Shown here: one piece after another, positions 11,536 through 24,720 of the stretch
Numbering within the stretch: position 1 is the first letter of the stretch
How the letters are laid out: each line of letters begins with the position of its first letter
DNA from: Nymphaea colorata
Lineage: Eukaryota > Streptophyta > Magnoliopsida > Nymphaeales > Nymphaeaceae
Length of the DNA: 64,000 nucleotides
Assembly (NCBI RefSeq): GCF_008831285.2
Contig: NC_045138.2
Coordinates: 32,211,934 to 32,275,933, forward strand
Direction of reading: 5' to 3'
Notes under the pieces: model-generated
Database searches by the model: none
The model's input: the letters and a program-made list of their open reading frames with translations, nothing else
What the model was told of the DNA's origin: nothing
Position numbers and translations under genes: made by a program

Positions 11536-12381
11536 ATAAGATCATTCAAGTCTTGAACATTTAGAGAATGAAAACATACACAAGAAATTAAAACAAACAT
11601 ATCCAAAGAATTTGAAACAAAATCATGTTCATCTTGATGGTCCAATCTTGGCAGCCATTTTGCTACCGGTGATTATTGAGGTCAAATTTTTGTGTACTTT
11701 TGTGTTCACTTTTGTGTAAGATAGAACAGGGGGGCAGACAGACAAACGCCTAACGATATAGATTTATTAAGCTTAATCGAATCCAGCTACTGGAACTAGC
11801 CGGAGCACACCCTACACAGGTTCATTGAGCTTGATCAAAGTTGCTTATTTGAGCAAGTCTTACAGATTTATACAAGAAAGAGCTGCAGAGATGCAAAGAA
11901 TTACTCCATCATACCCTAGAACATTGCAGTTATTTAATTTTATACAAATCTCTTATTCACCTCAGATCATCATAACTATGCAACATAAAATGTGAACTAC
12001 TTTGATTACTAAAACGAATCTTAGGCAGAAATATTACAAGCAGGAAACAAAACAAACTTATTTATGTCTGAGTATAAAAAGGAAACTCAAGGCAGTCCAA
12101 CAATGCAGCCACTTGAACAAAGCCAAAACACACTATAAACCCAAGGAACTGCGGAAGGCTCTACAGAATGTGCTGGAAGCCACCAAGGGGAAGGAAGTAT
12201 TCAACACACTGACACACCTTGCTTTTCCCATCTTTTAAAGCTTCTTCATGGTTGATGAAATTTTCCTACTCGACATGCCAGTTAGATCGCAGCTTCAACG
12301 TTTTTCAGGAGAGAATACCTTTCTCACTGATGCACCAATCAAGAGCAAGACTTAAAAACACAGATCCCAAGCACCAAATTC

Positions 12382-15300
12382 TTAATAGGAGTCATGAGCA
12401 GGGCTTTCCTCATGAATGTCCATTGAAGAATCATTTGAATTAGAGGCATGGATTTCCCTGTTTTGATGGGAATGGGCTTGGCACACCTGAAGAGATTGGA
12501 CACCACCACTAATGTCGTGATTTTGTGAAAATGTGCCATGCTGGTCCGTGTCAGAGGAGCCGACTCTCCTCCCTCCATTTCCACTCTGCAACACATTGCT
12601 GGGCAAATAACCAGCCTGAGCTAAATGAAATGGCTGAAGGCTTCTCCGCACTGGACTGGATAAAGCATTAGAAAAAATCGAATTCTTGTGCTGATCAGAA
12701 TGGCTAGGTCGTGCGCCCTGAGCCAGAGCCTGTCCAGTTACACCAGGATATGCTAAGGAATTATTCAAAAGGAACATCTGGGGCTGAGCATTCTGGTGAT
12801 ACATTTGAGACCCTGGAGATGTCGATGTTTCTTCTCCACTGCAATCAAGCTCATTCTACAATTTGTCAAAAAAACAAACATTTAGTACATGTGCTGAATA
12901 CATATTCCAGTACATTCCCTTTAACTAGAAAGACTGGTCGGCAACATGAATCCATATGAGTAAGGGAACTATAAATAAAGTTGTCGTATCATGCTTTCCA
13001 CTTCATTTCAAGGAATGGTCAGTAAATTAAATGGTTCCTAGCAACCATGGGGATTTGAATCTCAAATTCAACCTAATCACTAATCAGCTACCCAAGAAGA
13101 GAGCCCGCCAAACTCTTCTTGCAACATGGTGATAAAAGGTTTAAAAATAATAAACCCCTTGGAGAATCCACATATTGAACAAGTTATGCTGTTTAGTATA
13201 GAACTTCACCAAGTTGGGTTCAGGAACATCTAAAAGTGATTTTCTGTCAAATAGTTATTAACCTAGCACCGGAACAATCCAATCGACTTCTGAATTGGAT
13301 CCAAGTGACACATTCAATCACAATGTGTAATTTTTGAATTGGCTAATAGATCTTACACATCTAGAAAAAGGATCACTCGCCTACAAAGATATAACCCATC
13401 CTTCATATAGACCAAGGAACTATCCATTTCATTTAGCTGATATAAGTCCCGACAGTTTATGGCCCCTGTGCACATTTCTTTTGCAGCCTTTCTGCTAGTG
13501 TATCCACATATTTTAAACAAAAATAGTTTCCCGCCACTGCATCGGGTTAAACCTAAGGCATACTGAGCTACATTAGCAAAATAACAAGAATAGTTAAACT
13601 ACCCTATTAGCATGCATATCTTTCTCAAGTTAATCAGCCCAACATGGATGCAGATTAACTATTAGACAGCAAAAGATACAACACATTGTATCAGTAAGTG
13701 TGCAATATGCATGCAGAGGTTTTGGGACCCAGTTGATAATAGGTTTGCAGAAGTCTCTTTGCTATCCTGTCATAGTTAAAATCATTGTCAAAAATATCAT
13801 TTCATGTTTTAAACAGTGAGGTTTTCCTCAGTATAATACCGCAAACTTGACAAAAATGGGAAAATATGGTCAACTAAGTCACATAGGTACAGGTACAGGA
13901 AAGCGGGTATGGGTACGGAATTTTAGAAAATCTTGGTATGGAGGTATGGCAAAAAAAAAAAAGTGTAAGAGTGTGTGTGTGTGTATATATATACACACAC
14001 ACACACAACACATCATGAAGACGACGTTTAATAGTTTCTTTCATAATTCATACATATAATCTCATAAAACATAAATAAGCTAATACAAATATGATTAAAA
14101 CATGAGAAAAATGTGAAAAATGTGGTTTGGATCGGTTCCAGGTTTAAAATGTTTGGAAAGAACACATTTTTTTGTGACTAAGGTTAAAATAGAAATAGCT
14201 AACTACTTCCAATTATACATATATACAGATGTATGAAGAGCACCTCATTCTAATTGGAACACTCACCTAGAAATAAAAGAAATCAAAGCACATCAATTTT
14301 ATATTCTCTGGCAGCAATTGGGATCTGATTTACTCACAAAATCTAGTATCACATAAAAAATGGATATATTTGGTCCCCAAAATGACTCTAGTTCTAAACT
14401 TACCATCTGCAAAAACATTCTATTACAATTAGAACCTGAAAAAATTGGTTGGAGTTCTCTTATAAAAGGACACAAGGATAAAACGCTGTATCTAATTATC
14501 TACAGAAGAACTAGGTGCCTGAGGAAATGGCTACGGAAGCAAAGAATATCCTATTACTTTGTTATTCACAGTCACACACTAAAGAGGGAAAAATTGCTCT
14601 CTGAAGAATAATAAGATTGATCATTTTAGTTTCTTCAAAGTATAAACCAATGTTCCTGAGAACTTATGTAACATTTCAAAGGTAACATTCGTGGTGGAGC
14701 ACAGGATACACCAACCGTCACAAGCAAAACAGCTAGATGCAATTTATCAAAGGAGCCTTCTGATGCTCCTATATTATGATCGAATATCAAAGTGTACCAT
14801 ATTTAAGAAGAAAATAAACTAAAGCAAGGGAGACAACAGGAAGAAACAAAATAGCCAAGATAAGCAACATAATTGCAATTTGAATCTCAGGATCTCAGAC
14901 AGCACCAATAATGAAGTCGGTTATTATGCCTACTGGTAGTAGAGCATTCTCTGTAAGCATTGTGCACAAAAAACCTAAAGCTCCTAAAGCTCTTCTATAT
15001 ACATCATCACTGCAAAGTGCAAACCCCTTTTCTCGTGGGGGACAACTTCTTCTCCCTCCCATTTTCATCCCTGTCATTTGTGTCTGGGGTTGTATAAAAT
15101 CTGAGAGTTTGGCTGGGTTTTAAACTAAAGCTAATGTAGATCAAACTAACAAACTGTCCTGCACAATTCACGAACAAAGGGGAGAACTCCAGGTAGACAT
15201 ACAAAAGCCTATACTTTCCCGAACTGCATAAACATCTTTAGTTTGTTCTTGTTATTGCCATTATGTTTGCAGTCCTCGGTACTCAGATCATGTCAAAATA

Positions 15301-18054
15301 GACAAGCAAGAAAATACATGGCAATTATCAAAATGTATAGGGCGTTTTTCAAGAGAGTCAGTCATAGAAGCTTTTACTACCATCCGTTTTGGTCCAAAAT
15401 TTGGGGCTAAGAGAATCCAGAATCTCCAGATCCCATACAACTCATGTGTTGACTTTACATCAGGCTTATCTCTTCAAATACAAGTCCTTAAAACTATCTG
15501 GAAAGAGATAATTGCCTTTCTTCTTAAAAGCAAAAAAAGAATTTTGATCTTATTATTTGTAGCTCAACAGTATTTTTGCATGTGCCATTTAGCTAAGAAA
15601 TTCTTATATGAGGTATATCATCTCATCCACTGCATTTCAGTTTTTTTCAATAAGCTGAGCTGTGATGTTGGAGATCTACTTTCTCCTTGATATGTCATCT
15701 GATTCATTAGATTCCATTTGCTTATTCAGCTGGGAGTGATACTGCTTTGTATACCATAATTATTGTGTCAACACTGTCAAGGACTTAGAGGGCCACGAGC
15801 TGAGAGACTTGAAAGTTGAAATATACCCACCAAGATATTTCATGCAGAGATTTCATGTAAAGTATTATGTCTTGCATTGTTTCTAGTTTGGCTAATATTT
15901 CATTTTGTCATTCATGGACAGTATCATAATCTTTCTACAGCAATGAATATCAATACGATCAGTAATCAGTATTGCACTAGCATATATACTTGTTAGAGGA
16001 TTTTTTTTCTAGGTCAGGTGTATTTATATATCATCTTTTAGAAGGTTTTGTTAGGACAAGTCGATTTGGGGATGACCCCACTTGTGTGTGTGCATAAATA
16101 CATTGTTTTGTTAGAATGTTTTGCTAAGATAGGTTGATTTGGAACAGGTTTTAAACTAAATGTTTGGTGACTGCTTGGACTGAATGTATGAAATTACCAT
16201 ATAGACATGTGACTTACTTTGCTGAATGCATGAAATTATTTGCTTACTAAAGATTGTATCTCATTGTATTTATGATCGTTTATTTCCTCTAAAGTGTTAA
16301 AGCGTTTACATTATTTTGATTTTTTGTCTTCATTTTTCTTATCAATTCTTATTTGATTTTTAAATTAAAAAATTATGCTTTTTTCTATTAATCATATTCA
16401 CAAACCATTCCAATTCCAATTCTAATTTGATTCACCAATCCACTGAAGTATTCGGCTATACAATTCCACTCAAAACCCGATTTTGATAAGATTAGTAAGC
16501 TAAAGAAAGAAACAGTTATTCATGTTTTATATTGACCTTGGAAATATAATTTACGAAAGTGTAGCCAACAAATTTTCATATACTCAACAAGATTACGACA
16601 ATTTGAAAAATGAACACCTCACGATGAGGTATACTAATAAGTAGTATGGTATACTAATATTAATGATCACTAGAACAGGAAAAGAATGTACCCAAAAGAA
16701 ACACACACTCACAGATTCTTTGTATGCATGACGAAACAAGAATTACCTGTGATGTTGAACTAACAAAGGGAAAAATCAACATCATCTACAAGTCCAACTA
16801 AGGCACCCAAGGTTAGGGGGAAAATATCGCTCATTTGAAAACCTTGGCATCCACAAGATAGGGGCATAGTAAGAGAAGACATGAGGCAGGTAATACAACA
16901 CGATAAGGATAAAAGGACAACATATAAGATGAAAATGGAAATGATATCTGACAGAATAAAAGATTCAGCGAGATATAGACCTGTAAATAAGCAACAATAT
17001 CTGCTGCAGTCACCCTTGCTCCTTCTTCATGTTGCCTCAGTATCCACTGGTACAGTTTCTCCTGATGAATATATAACAATCATAAGTACCTGAATAAATG
17101 AACATGTTAATAAACGACAACTACATAACATCGTTGCCTTTCCGTTGCAAAAAAGCAACCACTAGCCATTCAGATTTAGTAGCCTTCGAGGTGCTTGTTG
17201 AACAACTTAGTCGTCGCTCCATTAGCATATTTGCCTAGCAACGATGTCCTTTATACTCCTTAGGAAGCAAGATTCTAGCTGCTTTACCAAATAAATTTGA
17301 TCGCCGAGGACCATGACAAATGAATCAGGTTATCCAATAAAAAATAACTAATATCTAGGTCTAGGAACTCGAGTATCGAACAACTTTGCCTACGTTCCCG
17401 AAGGCAACCCAACCCGACGGATAAGCATTAATTCCTTTGAGGGCCTTTTGTTCAAATAGACTGACTTCTGGCGACATTCATATCACTAACAGAAGACAAA
17501 CTAGAAAACGTCCAGTTTTTGAGAAGTCCTAGATCAAACAAGTGAAATAGGGGTAACCTGCACTTATTCACTCATTAGTATAAAGACAAAATCAACCAAA
17601 AAACATCTAACGCTCTAGAAGTCTAGACCATCTTGTCCAGAGCAATCCAAATCAGTATCTTAAATACCGACAATCCAAGATAAGAAATTAAGCATGGAAA
17701 GCAACAAAACAAGAATATATATATTCCAACCAACAAAACAATATGCCCTTCCTAAAACCCCCAAACGCAATCACGCCGATGCATAGGATTCATGGAGCAC
17801 CAATGGCACAAAACTCCAAAACCCCAAAACGAAGGGAAGTTACAAACAAAACCCAAATTCGATGAAAAAATATCTAATTGAATCTGAATTCTCACCATCC
17901 CGTGCCTCTCACCCGCCTGGAAGGCGAGTTTCTGCTGGTTCTGCGCCTGCGTGTATAGCTGCGATAGTGAATTGGCAGCGCTGCAGAAGGTGCTGTACAT
18001 GGTCCTGTCTACCTCATCCAAGCCCGTTGCATCGGATTTCCTCTTCTTCGCCAT
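12382..18054 (-). CDS. Conserved plant protein of unknown function (three exons, 237 aa)
   Basis: Exon 1 is 18054-17896 (53 aa), exon 2 is 17061-16981 (27 aa) and exon 3 is 12855-12382 (157 aa plus stop). All junctions are GT-AG and fall between codons. Exon 1 begins MAKKRKSDATGLDEVDRTMY and contains a helical stretch (CSAANSLSQLYTQAQNQQ, about 24-41). Exon 2 reads EKLYQWILRQHEEGARVTAA and ends DIVAYLQ. Exon 3 begins NELDCSGEETSTSPGSQMYH and continues as a low-complexity Gln/Ser/His/Asn-rich tail. The basic KKRK start would suit a nuclear protein. From memory it resembles a small plant-only family sometimes labelled holocarboxylase synthetase in databases without support. It has no biotin-ligase motif, so I do not assign that function. 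The 4125-bp second intron is unusually long and holds a MITE (13874-14182). Gene structure is well supported; function is unknown. Confidence 0.82.
13874..14182. mobile_element. MITE-like element related to the one at 7938
   Basis: Ends CTAAGTCACA and inverse CTTAGTCACA pair across about 309 bp. The left interior has GTACAGGTACAGG and GGGTATGGGTACGG words like those inside the 7938-8330 element. No target duplication is visible. It lies inside intron 2 of the minus-strand gene. Confidence 0.5.
13971..14006. repeat. (GT)n(AT)n(AC)n palindromic microsatellite
   Basis: A GT run, a short AT core and an AC run follow each other, so the tract is self-complementary and could extrude as a hairpin. 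Confidence 0.85.
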
Positions 18055-18283
18055 TCTCTTCAGAGACTCAACGATAACAAATATGCCAAAGAGAAGGAAC
18101 GGAAAAAGAGAAAAATCTTAAAATTGCTCAGTCGGCTGGGCCTGGAATATCCTCTTCAGGTGGAAGACAAGAACCCTGGAGCTTGCGCCATGAAGAGAAC
18201 CAGCAAAAGAGGGAAAACTAACGAAGATGAAGAGAAACCCTCCTTGACGGTGCGGGAAAGAAAGCGCGAGTAGCAGCCTCGTG

Positions 18284-18292
18284 CTATATAAC
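18284..18292 (-). promoter_or_regulatory. Candidate TATA box of the unknown-function gene
   Basis: On the minus strand the sequence reads GTTATATAG, about 230 bp upstream of the start codon. The stretch between it and the ATG is richer in G and C than the DNA beyond, as expected for a transcribed leader. Position and motif fit, but no transcript data are available. Confidence 0.4.
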
Positions 18293-18299
18293 TGAAAAA

Positions 18300-18463
18300 A
18301 AAAATGAAAAACGAAAATACAGGGAGGAGAAAAAGGTTGTAAAATTCAATTGTAATTAAAGTAAATTAATTGATGGAAAAGATGCTTGTAAAAAATGAAA
18401 TATGGGAATATTGCGAGGAATATGAAAAATTAATTCCAAAGTATTGATGTTCGTACTTTCGTT

Positions 18464-18500
<37 letters not shown>

Positions 18501-19700
18501 GATATTATAACTCAAAGATAGTCGAAAGATTTCAACTTTCTATAATCAGCCCATTTAAATAAAATAAAGTACGTATAGTATTAATTTATTTTTCAATTTT
18601 TTAAAAAAATCGTTAAATAATTATATTCATAATTGCTACATGATTAATTTAATATAAATTTTACAACAATTAATGAGACAAATTTTTTTTTTCACCCTTT
18701 ATATATATACATAACAAGTAGCAGTTAAACCCTCCTATACTATATTCGTTAGGAATTATTTAGGTTATTTAATCAAAAAGATACATGAAAAATATAAAGA
18801 TAAGCTATTTTTTCAAAAGTCCAAAATATCATTCAAATAACAAGAAAGAGATAATGACAAATAAACAAACAAATTTTGTGGGCATTTTTGCATTTCATAT
18901 TACAATCTAATCTCCTCTATCAAATTCCTGGAATCAAGTGCTTAAATAATCCCCAACAAAATCAATATGAACAAGTAGTTACTAGACTCTTATATATCAT
19001 GTTAAATGGAAATCATTTGATCGTCGATTCTAAGCCGATGAAAGTTGGGAGACTAAGTTGAAGATATAAAAGCTCAACTGTTTTTTGAAGAGAAGTAAAT
19101 GTCATTCAAATCAAGCGATTATCCTAGTTCAAAGAAGCTGATTGTTTATCTTTTTTTTTTTCTTTCTCTTACTATCTCCTTCTTTGAAGAGTATTTCAGC
19201 CTCTTAAAAATAAATGGTTATACTTATTTCAATTTAATCTTCACGATGTAGATTGTCGAATGTACTTAAAATTGACAACCAAAACTTTTCTCACTAAAAT
19301 TGATGTAAATGGTATGGTACTAATATATTTTCTTTTATAAAATATATAGCGCAATGAATAGTCCAATAAATAAATGAAAAAGAGGTTGGGCATCGATTCA
19401 ATTTTTTCTTTTTTCTTTATCATGTGCTGGTTTTTGAGTTCCATGTTTTCCGTACGGTTCATCAAAGGGAGAGAAGACAGTATGGAAGAAAAAAAAAGAC
19501 AAAAATAATGAAAAAATTGGTTGAAGCCTCAATATATAGCAAAAAATGACAGGTGCAAGATCCTTACCCATTCATATAGGCGGAGGAAGGAAAAAGAGAG
19601 AGGAAAAAATGCATGGTATTTTAACCAATTAGTATTAATTCACACCATCCTCCAGTAACAAAATCAAAGTCGAAGATCGTTCCCGATTGGTCTACCATTC
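18300..19700. other. AT-rich intergenic DNA
   Basis: It is very AT-rich, with an (AT) run at about 18469-18496 and no supported gene. Confidence 0.5.
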
Positions 19701-19701
19701 A

Positions 19702-19828
19702 GGATTTGGCTACCCGTGAAGATTCTCAAATTACAATGGATTTGGTTACCCATGAAGATTTTCAAATTAGAAAATCGAAGTAGATTGTTCCAATTTGGCT
19801 ACCCGTGAAGATTCTCAAATTACAAAAG
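19702..19828. repeat. Three copies of a ~30-bp motif
   Basis: The motif GGCTACCCGTGAAGATTCTC followed by AAATTA occurs at about 19702 and 19793, with a variant (GGTTACCCATGAAGATTTTC) at about 19738. The spacing is uneven, so this is a degraded short tandem array. Confidence 0.75.
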
Positions 19829-20097
19829 CAAAGACTAAGATCATTCCTAATGGTACCATTAAAGGATCTGACTTCCTGAATAAGCTCCCTCCCATCTGGA
19901 TCAAATGAGAGGGAGAATCGATAAAAGTTGGGGGAGACACAGAGGAAGCCACCGTAAACTGGCAGCGATAGCGAAAGAGCTAGTGGAGCTTCAAGGCAAT
20001 GCGATTTGTATGGCCTTGTGGGCAAAAGCTAAGGGCATCAGGGGACTCGAGACTAAAGGCGGGTTACTGGTAAGGTACTGAAAGATCTCGGCAAGAA

Positions 20098-20470
20098 ATG
20101 GTAGGCCCAAATCGTTGCCCAAACTCTCTTGCCTTTATAGTTGCTCCTCTTGTCGTTGTCCCTCTCGCGACCGTCCCTCCTGTTGCCCACTCCCTCGTGT
20201 CATCGTCGCTTTCTCTCACTTGCCATTGCCTTTGTAGCGGTTGCCCTTCCCAATGCTGTCAGCTTCACAGGTATGCCTCTTTCTTTCTCTTTTCCTCTAT
20301 CTCTCTCTCCTTCTTCCTCTCTCTATATGTTGGCCATTTGTCGATGCAGACGAGATAGGTGCTACCAGAGCAACCTCTCTCTTCCTCTCCCTGATTTTGT
20401 AGCTTTATTTTCTCCCAATTTTCTAGGATTTATAGCGATAGCATATCACAGGAGAAATAGCGGTTGAACC
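20098..20470 (+). other. CT-rich transcribed-looking stretch, no recognisable product
   Basis: The stretch holds overlapping frames with Ser/Leu-rich products. A possible intron (TTCACAG then GTATGCC, ending GATGCAG before ACGAG) lies at about 20272-20350. I recognise no protein, and pyrimidine-rich DNA gives such frames by chance. It could be the leader of a non-coding transcript. Confidence 0.2.
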
Positions 20471-21702
20471 CCTTTATCTCTTTCAAATTAACTTCTTTTA
20501 ACAACATACACCATTAGTTATAACCTTAATTTGATTAGATTAGTGCCCTACTCTTGAAAAGCGATCCAATTTAAATTTAAAGGAAACTTAGTTCTCACAA
20601 AGAGTGCAAAGAAACCAGTCTTTAAGAGGAGGTAATGAAGCGATCAAAGAACACAAAAGATGATGGTCATAGCAGAGCAACTATTGGAAGCACACAAAAT
20701 AATGAAATTATCTACGGGCTTTATTGGAACAACACTCTATTACTAAGACTATCCAAGTGCATCACGATTTGACTATTATTATCCTTCAATCATGATGAGT
20801 TCAATTGGAATAATGCGATCCATAATCAATAAAATACTGCTAAATTTTGTGACCATGCTTGCTTCTGTTTTTCCTCTTTCCCATGTTTAGCATCTGAATT
20901 ATATTTAGTCTTAATTTTCCTTTGCATTAAATGTAACAGAATGAAATTGTGTTGTCCTTGCATCCTGTTGAAAGCCTCATGATGTTCTTGAATTGGGAAT
21001 GGTAGAATATGATAAATTTATCCTCTTGGATTCTATCACATCATTGTGAGTTAGCAGCTTCTTTTATTACGTTGAAAGGGTTTATCTTATGCTTATTAGT
21101 ATTCAACATTGTGCTGGTTAACTTATGTTACCCTTATGATGGGCTATTTCACACTATGAGAAGGAAAACGTGATGTTGTCAACAAAACAAAGAATTGTTT
21201 GTTTATGCTGGTTCAAATGCTTTGGCAATAGTGACTGTAGAATTTCAGTTATGGAAGTTATTGAACCTATGACTTTACATTATTCTTAACTTAAAAAGGG
21301 GCAAAGGGAAATGGTACAAGGCTATTCATATGAATGTGGATGTTTTGAATATGGAAATGTAGTGACTGATTAAGTCTGTTGGGATCAATTTTATGAAATT
21401 CGAACTTATGTCAATTTTAGAATCTAATGAGTTAAGGTTTTTATCTTAACGTGTCATTCAAATTAAATGCTTTTGGAATTAGTTTTGAGAATCTTGGTTT
21501 TGGTGTAATCTGATTTGTGTGATTAAACAAAGGCAACTGCAGGTTGTGAACTCCATCATTTTACATTGGACACTTAAGGGAATAGTGTGCTGATTATTTT
21601 GTTGTTGGTGATAGTTACCTGAGCATTTGCCCATTATGAGAGCATTATGACCTGCTATGCTTGAAATAGTAGCTTTCACAAGTTGGCTAGTTGAGTTAAT
21701 TG
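20471..21702. other. Intergenic DNA, no gene seen
   Basis: AT-rich with short unrecognised frames only. Confidence 0.4.
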
Positions 21703-21710
21703 CTGATAGC

Positions 21711-21915
21711 CAGGGGCAGAGCCAGGATCTTTTTCAAGGGCGGGCCAAACGGTCCAATGAACTTATTCGGGTAGGGCCAAACTAAATCAGAATCTAAAAA
21801 ATACATTACGCAACTAAAAATTTTAAATTTTTCTAATGTAATTTTTTTTTTTTTTCAGTTAGTTGGGATAGGGCCACGGCCTAGAACCCCCCCCCCCCCC
21901 CCCCCCCGCCCCCTA
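21711..21915. mobile_element. hAT-type MITE of the GGCGGAGCCA family, 205 bp
   Basis: It starts CAGGGGCAGAGCCAGGAT. The flanks are CTGATAGC (21703-21710) and CTGATAGT (21916-21923), 7 of 8 identical. The interior reads CAAGGGCGGGCCAAACGG, then TACATTACGCAACTAAAAAT, then TAGGGCCACGGCCTAG, the same order as the element at 33365-33554. A poly-C run of about 18 bp has grown near the right end (about 21889-21907). Confidence 0.75.
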
Positions 21916-21923
21916 CTGATAGT

Positions 21924-24460
21924 GGTGGCTTCAGGGCAGAGCTATAATTCTTTTCCTGAGGAGCTTCTCTATAATTTCCAAAATTTATATGGGGCCATTT
22001 TGAAAATGTTAAGCAGAATTATATTTTTTAGAAACTTAGGGGAGAGCCAGCCACCACCGCTCCCCACCCACACCCCCCCCCTCCCCTCGTTGGGTGGCTT
22101 ATGATTTAAGAAGATTATAGTTTGTTGACTTCTTGATACTTGTATATGAAGTGCATGTCTCCATTATATCTAAATATCAAGAAATTGTCATTGACCAAAC
22201 TATGAAGTTCATAAAATTTTCCTTATTTTATTCTTAAATGCTAAGCCACTGCTATTAATAAATAGCACAGTTGTCCAGCTTTTAAGACACGAAGTTTTAA
22301 GCATGAAAGTTGATGATGCTTCCTTAATATGATGGGCATATGTGGGCGCACTGGGAAGGCAACACATACAATAGCAAAACTTCATTTTATCATCTCAATT
22401 ATCAAAACATGTGATGTATTATTCTATATGGGGGTCGCTCTTGTCGATAGAGTTCAACTTTCAAAGATACTAGCTGGTAAATTGGTAATGCTATTGTTTG
22501 GTACGAAGACTTAAATGATTCCTACCTATTTGGATATCCTACTTGTATTTGATCTTTTCTAACATATGTTTAAGGAATTCGCTTAATTTTATATATGCAT
22601 TTGTGGTCTTTTGGTTTCTGATAAATTTTGTAAATTTCATTGATATTTCAGGTTTTGTTCAAATGGCAAACTCCTCCACTTACCTGAGGCATTGATGTGA
22701 ATATAGATATCTAACACCGATTTGCATAGTAAAAGTGGACCAAAATTTGAGATGCTTTTCTGAAATTAGGTATGGGGATGCTACCTCAAATTGTTAAATT
22801 CTATAAGAAAATTGTGTGTTGTCTGCTTTTAACTTCTTGTTTTTTATTACTGTAAGGAACAAAAAAATGAAATGTTGTTGAAAGAAGATTATTCATATTT
22901 ATAAAAAAAAACCTTCATTTTTAAATCAACCAATTCGAGGATTCTCTAACAAAGTCATCATATATTAATATATTATTGAAGGCTTACCATTGACCTAGAA
23001 CTTCTTTTGTTTGGTTGGTCATCATGTGACTTTCTGCCACAGAAAGTTCAGCAAGGTGAAACAGTAGTGTATGTGTCATAATTAGGAAAGATGCATTTGA
23101 TCATTTTATCTATTTATTCAAGTTTTAGTTCATGCCCATCTTCTTGTTATCATGTTGAGCCTGTTAATAGAATTAGATGGAAGAAGTGATAAGGATTCAT
23201 TTATGGAGCATGAACTATATTTAAGGACAAAGGATTACAAGTAAGAAATTCGGATTACAATAAGAAATCCTCTTAATATTCTAATGTTCTAGACTTCTAG
23301 CTAAAACTGCTTTAATTATTTTTTTTATTAATTTTATGCAGATTCAGATTAGCCACTTTGGTCGACTTCTTGCAGAGATCAGGTTGAACAGTGATTAGAA
23401 TTTACTCTTATGACTTCCACAAACTCATGAACTGATATTTATGATTTTATTCCATATTTGCTTTCCCACAACCTGATTGACCTCATTAATTTTGATATTT
23501 TGATAATTGATTTATTACTTGGTGAGCTAGATAGTATATATAGACATTGTGTCTGTCTTGTCTATAGGCACTCTTTTGTGTGGATTTTTTTTTCACTTTG
23601 CTTGAACATGGTTGTGGCATTTCTGCTGCAACTTATGTTCTCTTTTTCTCCTGTGCCATATATTAAGCATGCATCCATGACTTCTTGTTGGCGTATTTTG
23701 TGCTCTCCTGCCATAAGCGGAGCGCTTTATCTGGCTAGTTGCGCCTACTTTTGCATGTGAGCCTTCTGCTTAAGTATCTATTTTGTCACAATGTTCATGC
23801 AAATTTCTTTTGAAACCTTCTTGTCGTTTGAATGTCTAGATTCTCTCATGGATCCAACATTAATAACCCCAATGAGATTGTCAAAGCAGCTGAAGGCCAT
23901 CACTTGGGTCTTGGGCATGGCTTTGCCAGTTTTGGTTTCTGGTGGCTCTGTAATCATATTGTTAGGAACATTATTGATTGCTATTATGGTTCGTTTTCAC
24001 AGGTTGATGTTTTTTTCCTTGAACTGTGGTTCATTTTCACAGGTTGATTGCCATTATGGATCTCTTTACTTCCTTGGTAGACAGTAGGCACTAACATCTG
24101 ATTTATCAGACACTTTTCTCCGTAGCATTTGCTGCTGGGGATTAGGCTCCCCGAAGCCTTTTATTACCAAAGGATTAATGCATTACAGGAAAACAAGAAT
24201 GACCAGACGCTTGTCTCAAGCATATATTGTTGATTCCTATATCTTTAATGGCAATTCTGCTGTGGCTTTAAGTTTGATTATCATGTTATGCCTTTACATG
24301 CTGTCCCACCTTCAGATGTTAGTTTGTGCATCTAACTTCACCTTCTTGTTTGCATTGTGATCAAGTTTTCCTTGTATTGGTCGATTTTGTTGTGGAGATG
24401 CACTGCCACATGCATATTGATATCCACAGGTTCTGTGATGTAAACTTTTATGAACATTTT
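21924..24460. other. Intergenic DNA with possible decayed elements
   Basis: At 21930-22090 a further GCAGAGC...GAGAGCCAGCCACC stretch resembles a decayed GGCGGAGCCA-type element. Frames at 23458-24087 encode hydrophobic stretches in shifting frames, with a repeated TTTTCACAGGTTGAT word at about 23994 and 24035. I recognise no family and do not call a gene. Confidence 0.35.
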
Positions 24461-24465
24461 TTTTG

Positions 24466-24720
24466 GGAGGATGCGTTGGTAATAATAACTTAGCTGGAGA
24501 CGGTGACAAAATCACTGGTATAGACGCATTAAAAGCCACGATCAACGACCGGCCACTATGCTCATTTATTTGTATCATTACTGATGCATGTTTCATGTCA
24601 GTAAATGTTTCTCTTCCTTTTTTATTTTGTCAGTAAAACTTTCATTGACACTGCACTGACTTTTTTTTTTTAGCGCCAGTAGGTATGTTGTAAAAGGTTT
24701 ACTGATGCTTTGTCTCTCTT
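24466..24720. mobile_element. Decayed CACTA-like subterminal region
   Basis: It shares words with the CACTA terminus at 30104: GCGTTGGTAATAATAA, ACTGGTATAGACGC, and GTAAAACTTTCATTGACA. No CACTA terminus is visible here, so it is an internal or truncated fragment. Confidence 0.4.

Larger units (their letters stand above)
12856..16980 (-). other. Long intron 2 of the unknown-function gene
   Basis: This is a 4125-bp intron with GT at its high-coordinate end and TTGTAG at its low end next to exon 3. It is AT-rich, holds a MITE-like element and a GT-AT-AC palindromic tract, and contains no supported nested gene. The short frames within it (for example 14360-14611) have no recognisable product. 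Confidence 0.75.

Noticed and set aside
12382-18054. Naming this gene holocarboxylase synthetase
   Set aside because: No biotin-ligase motif is present and the protein is too short. The label seems to be a propagated database name.
20141-20467. 108-codon frame with Leu/Ser-rich start as a secreted peptide gene
   Set aside because: The composition is explained by CT-rich DNA, and no mature-peptide motif is seen.
23458-24087. Hydrophobic frames as a membrane protein gene
   Set aside because: The frames shift, contain no family signature, and come from T-rich DNA.
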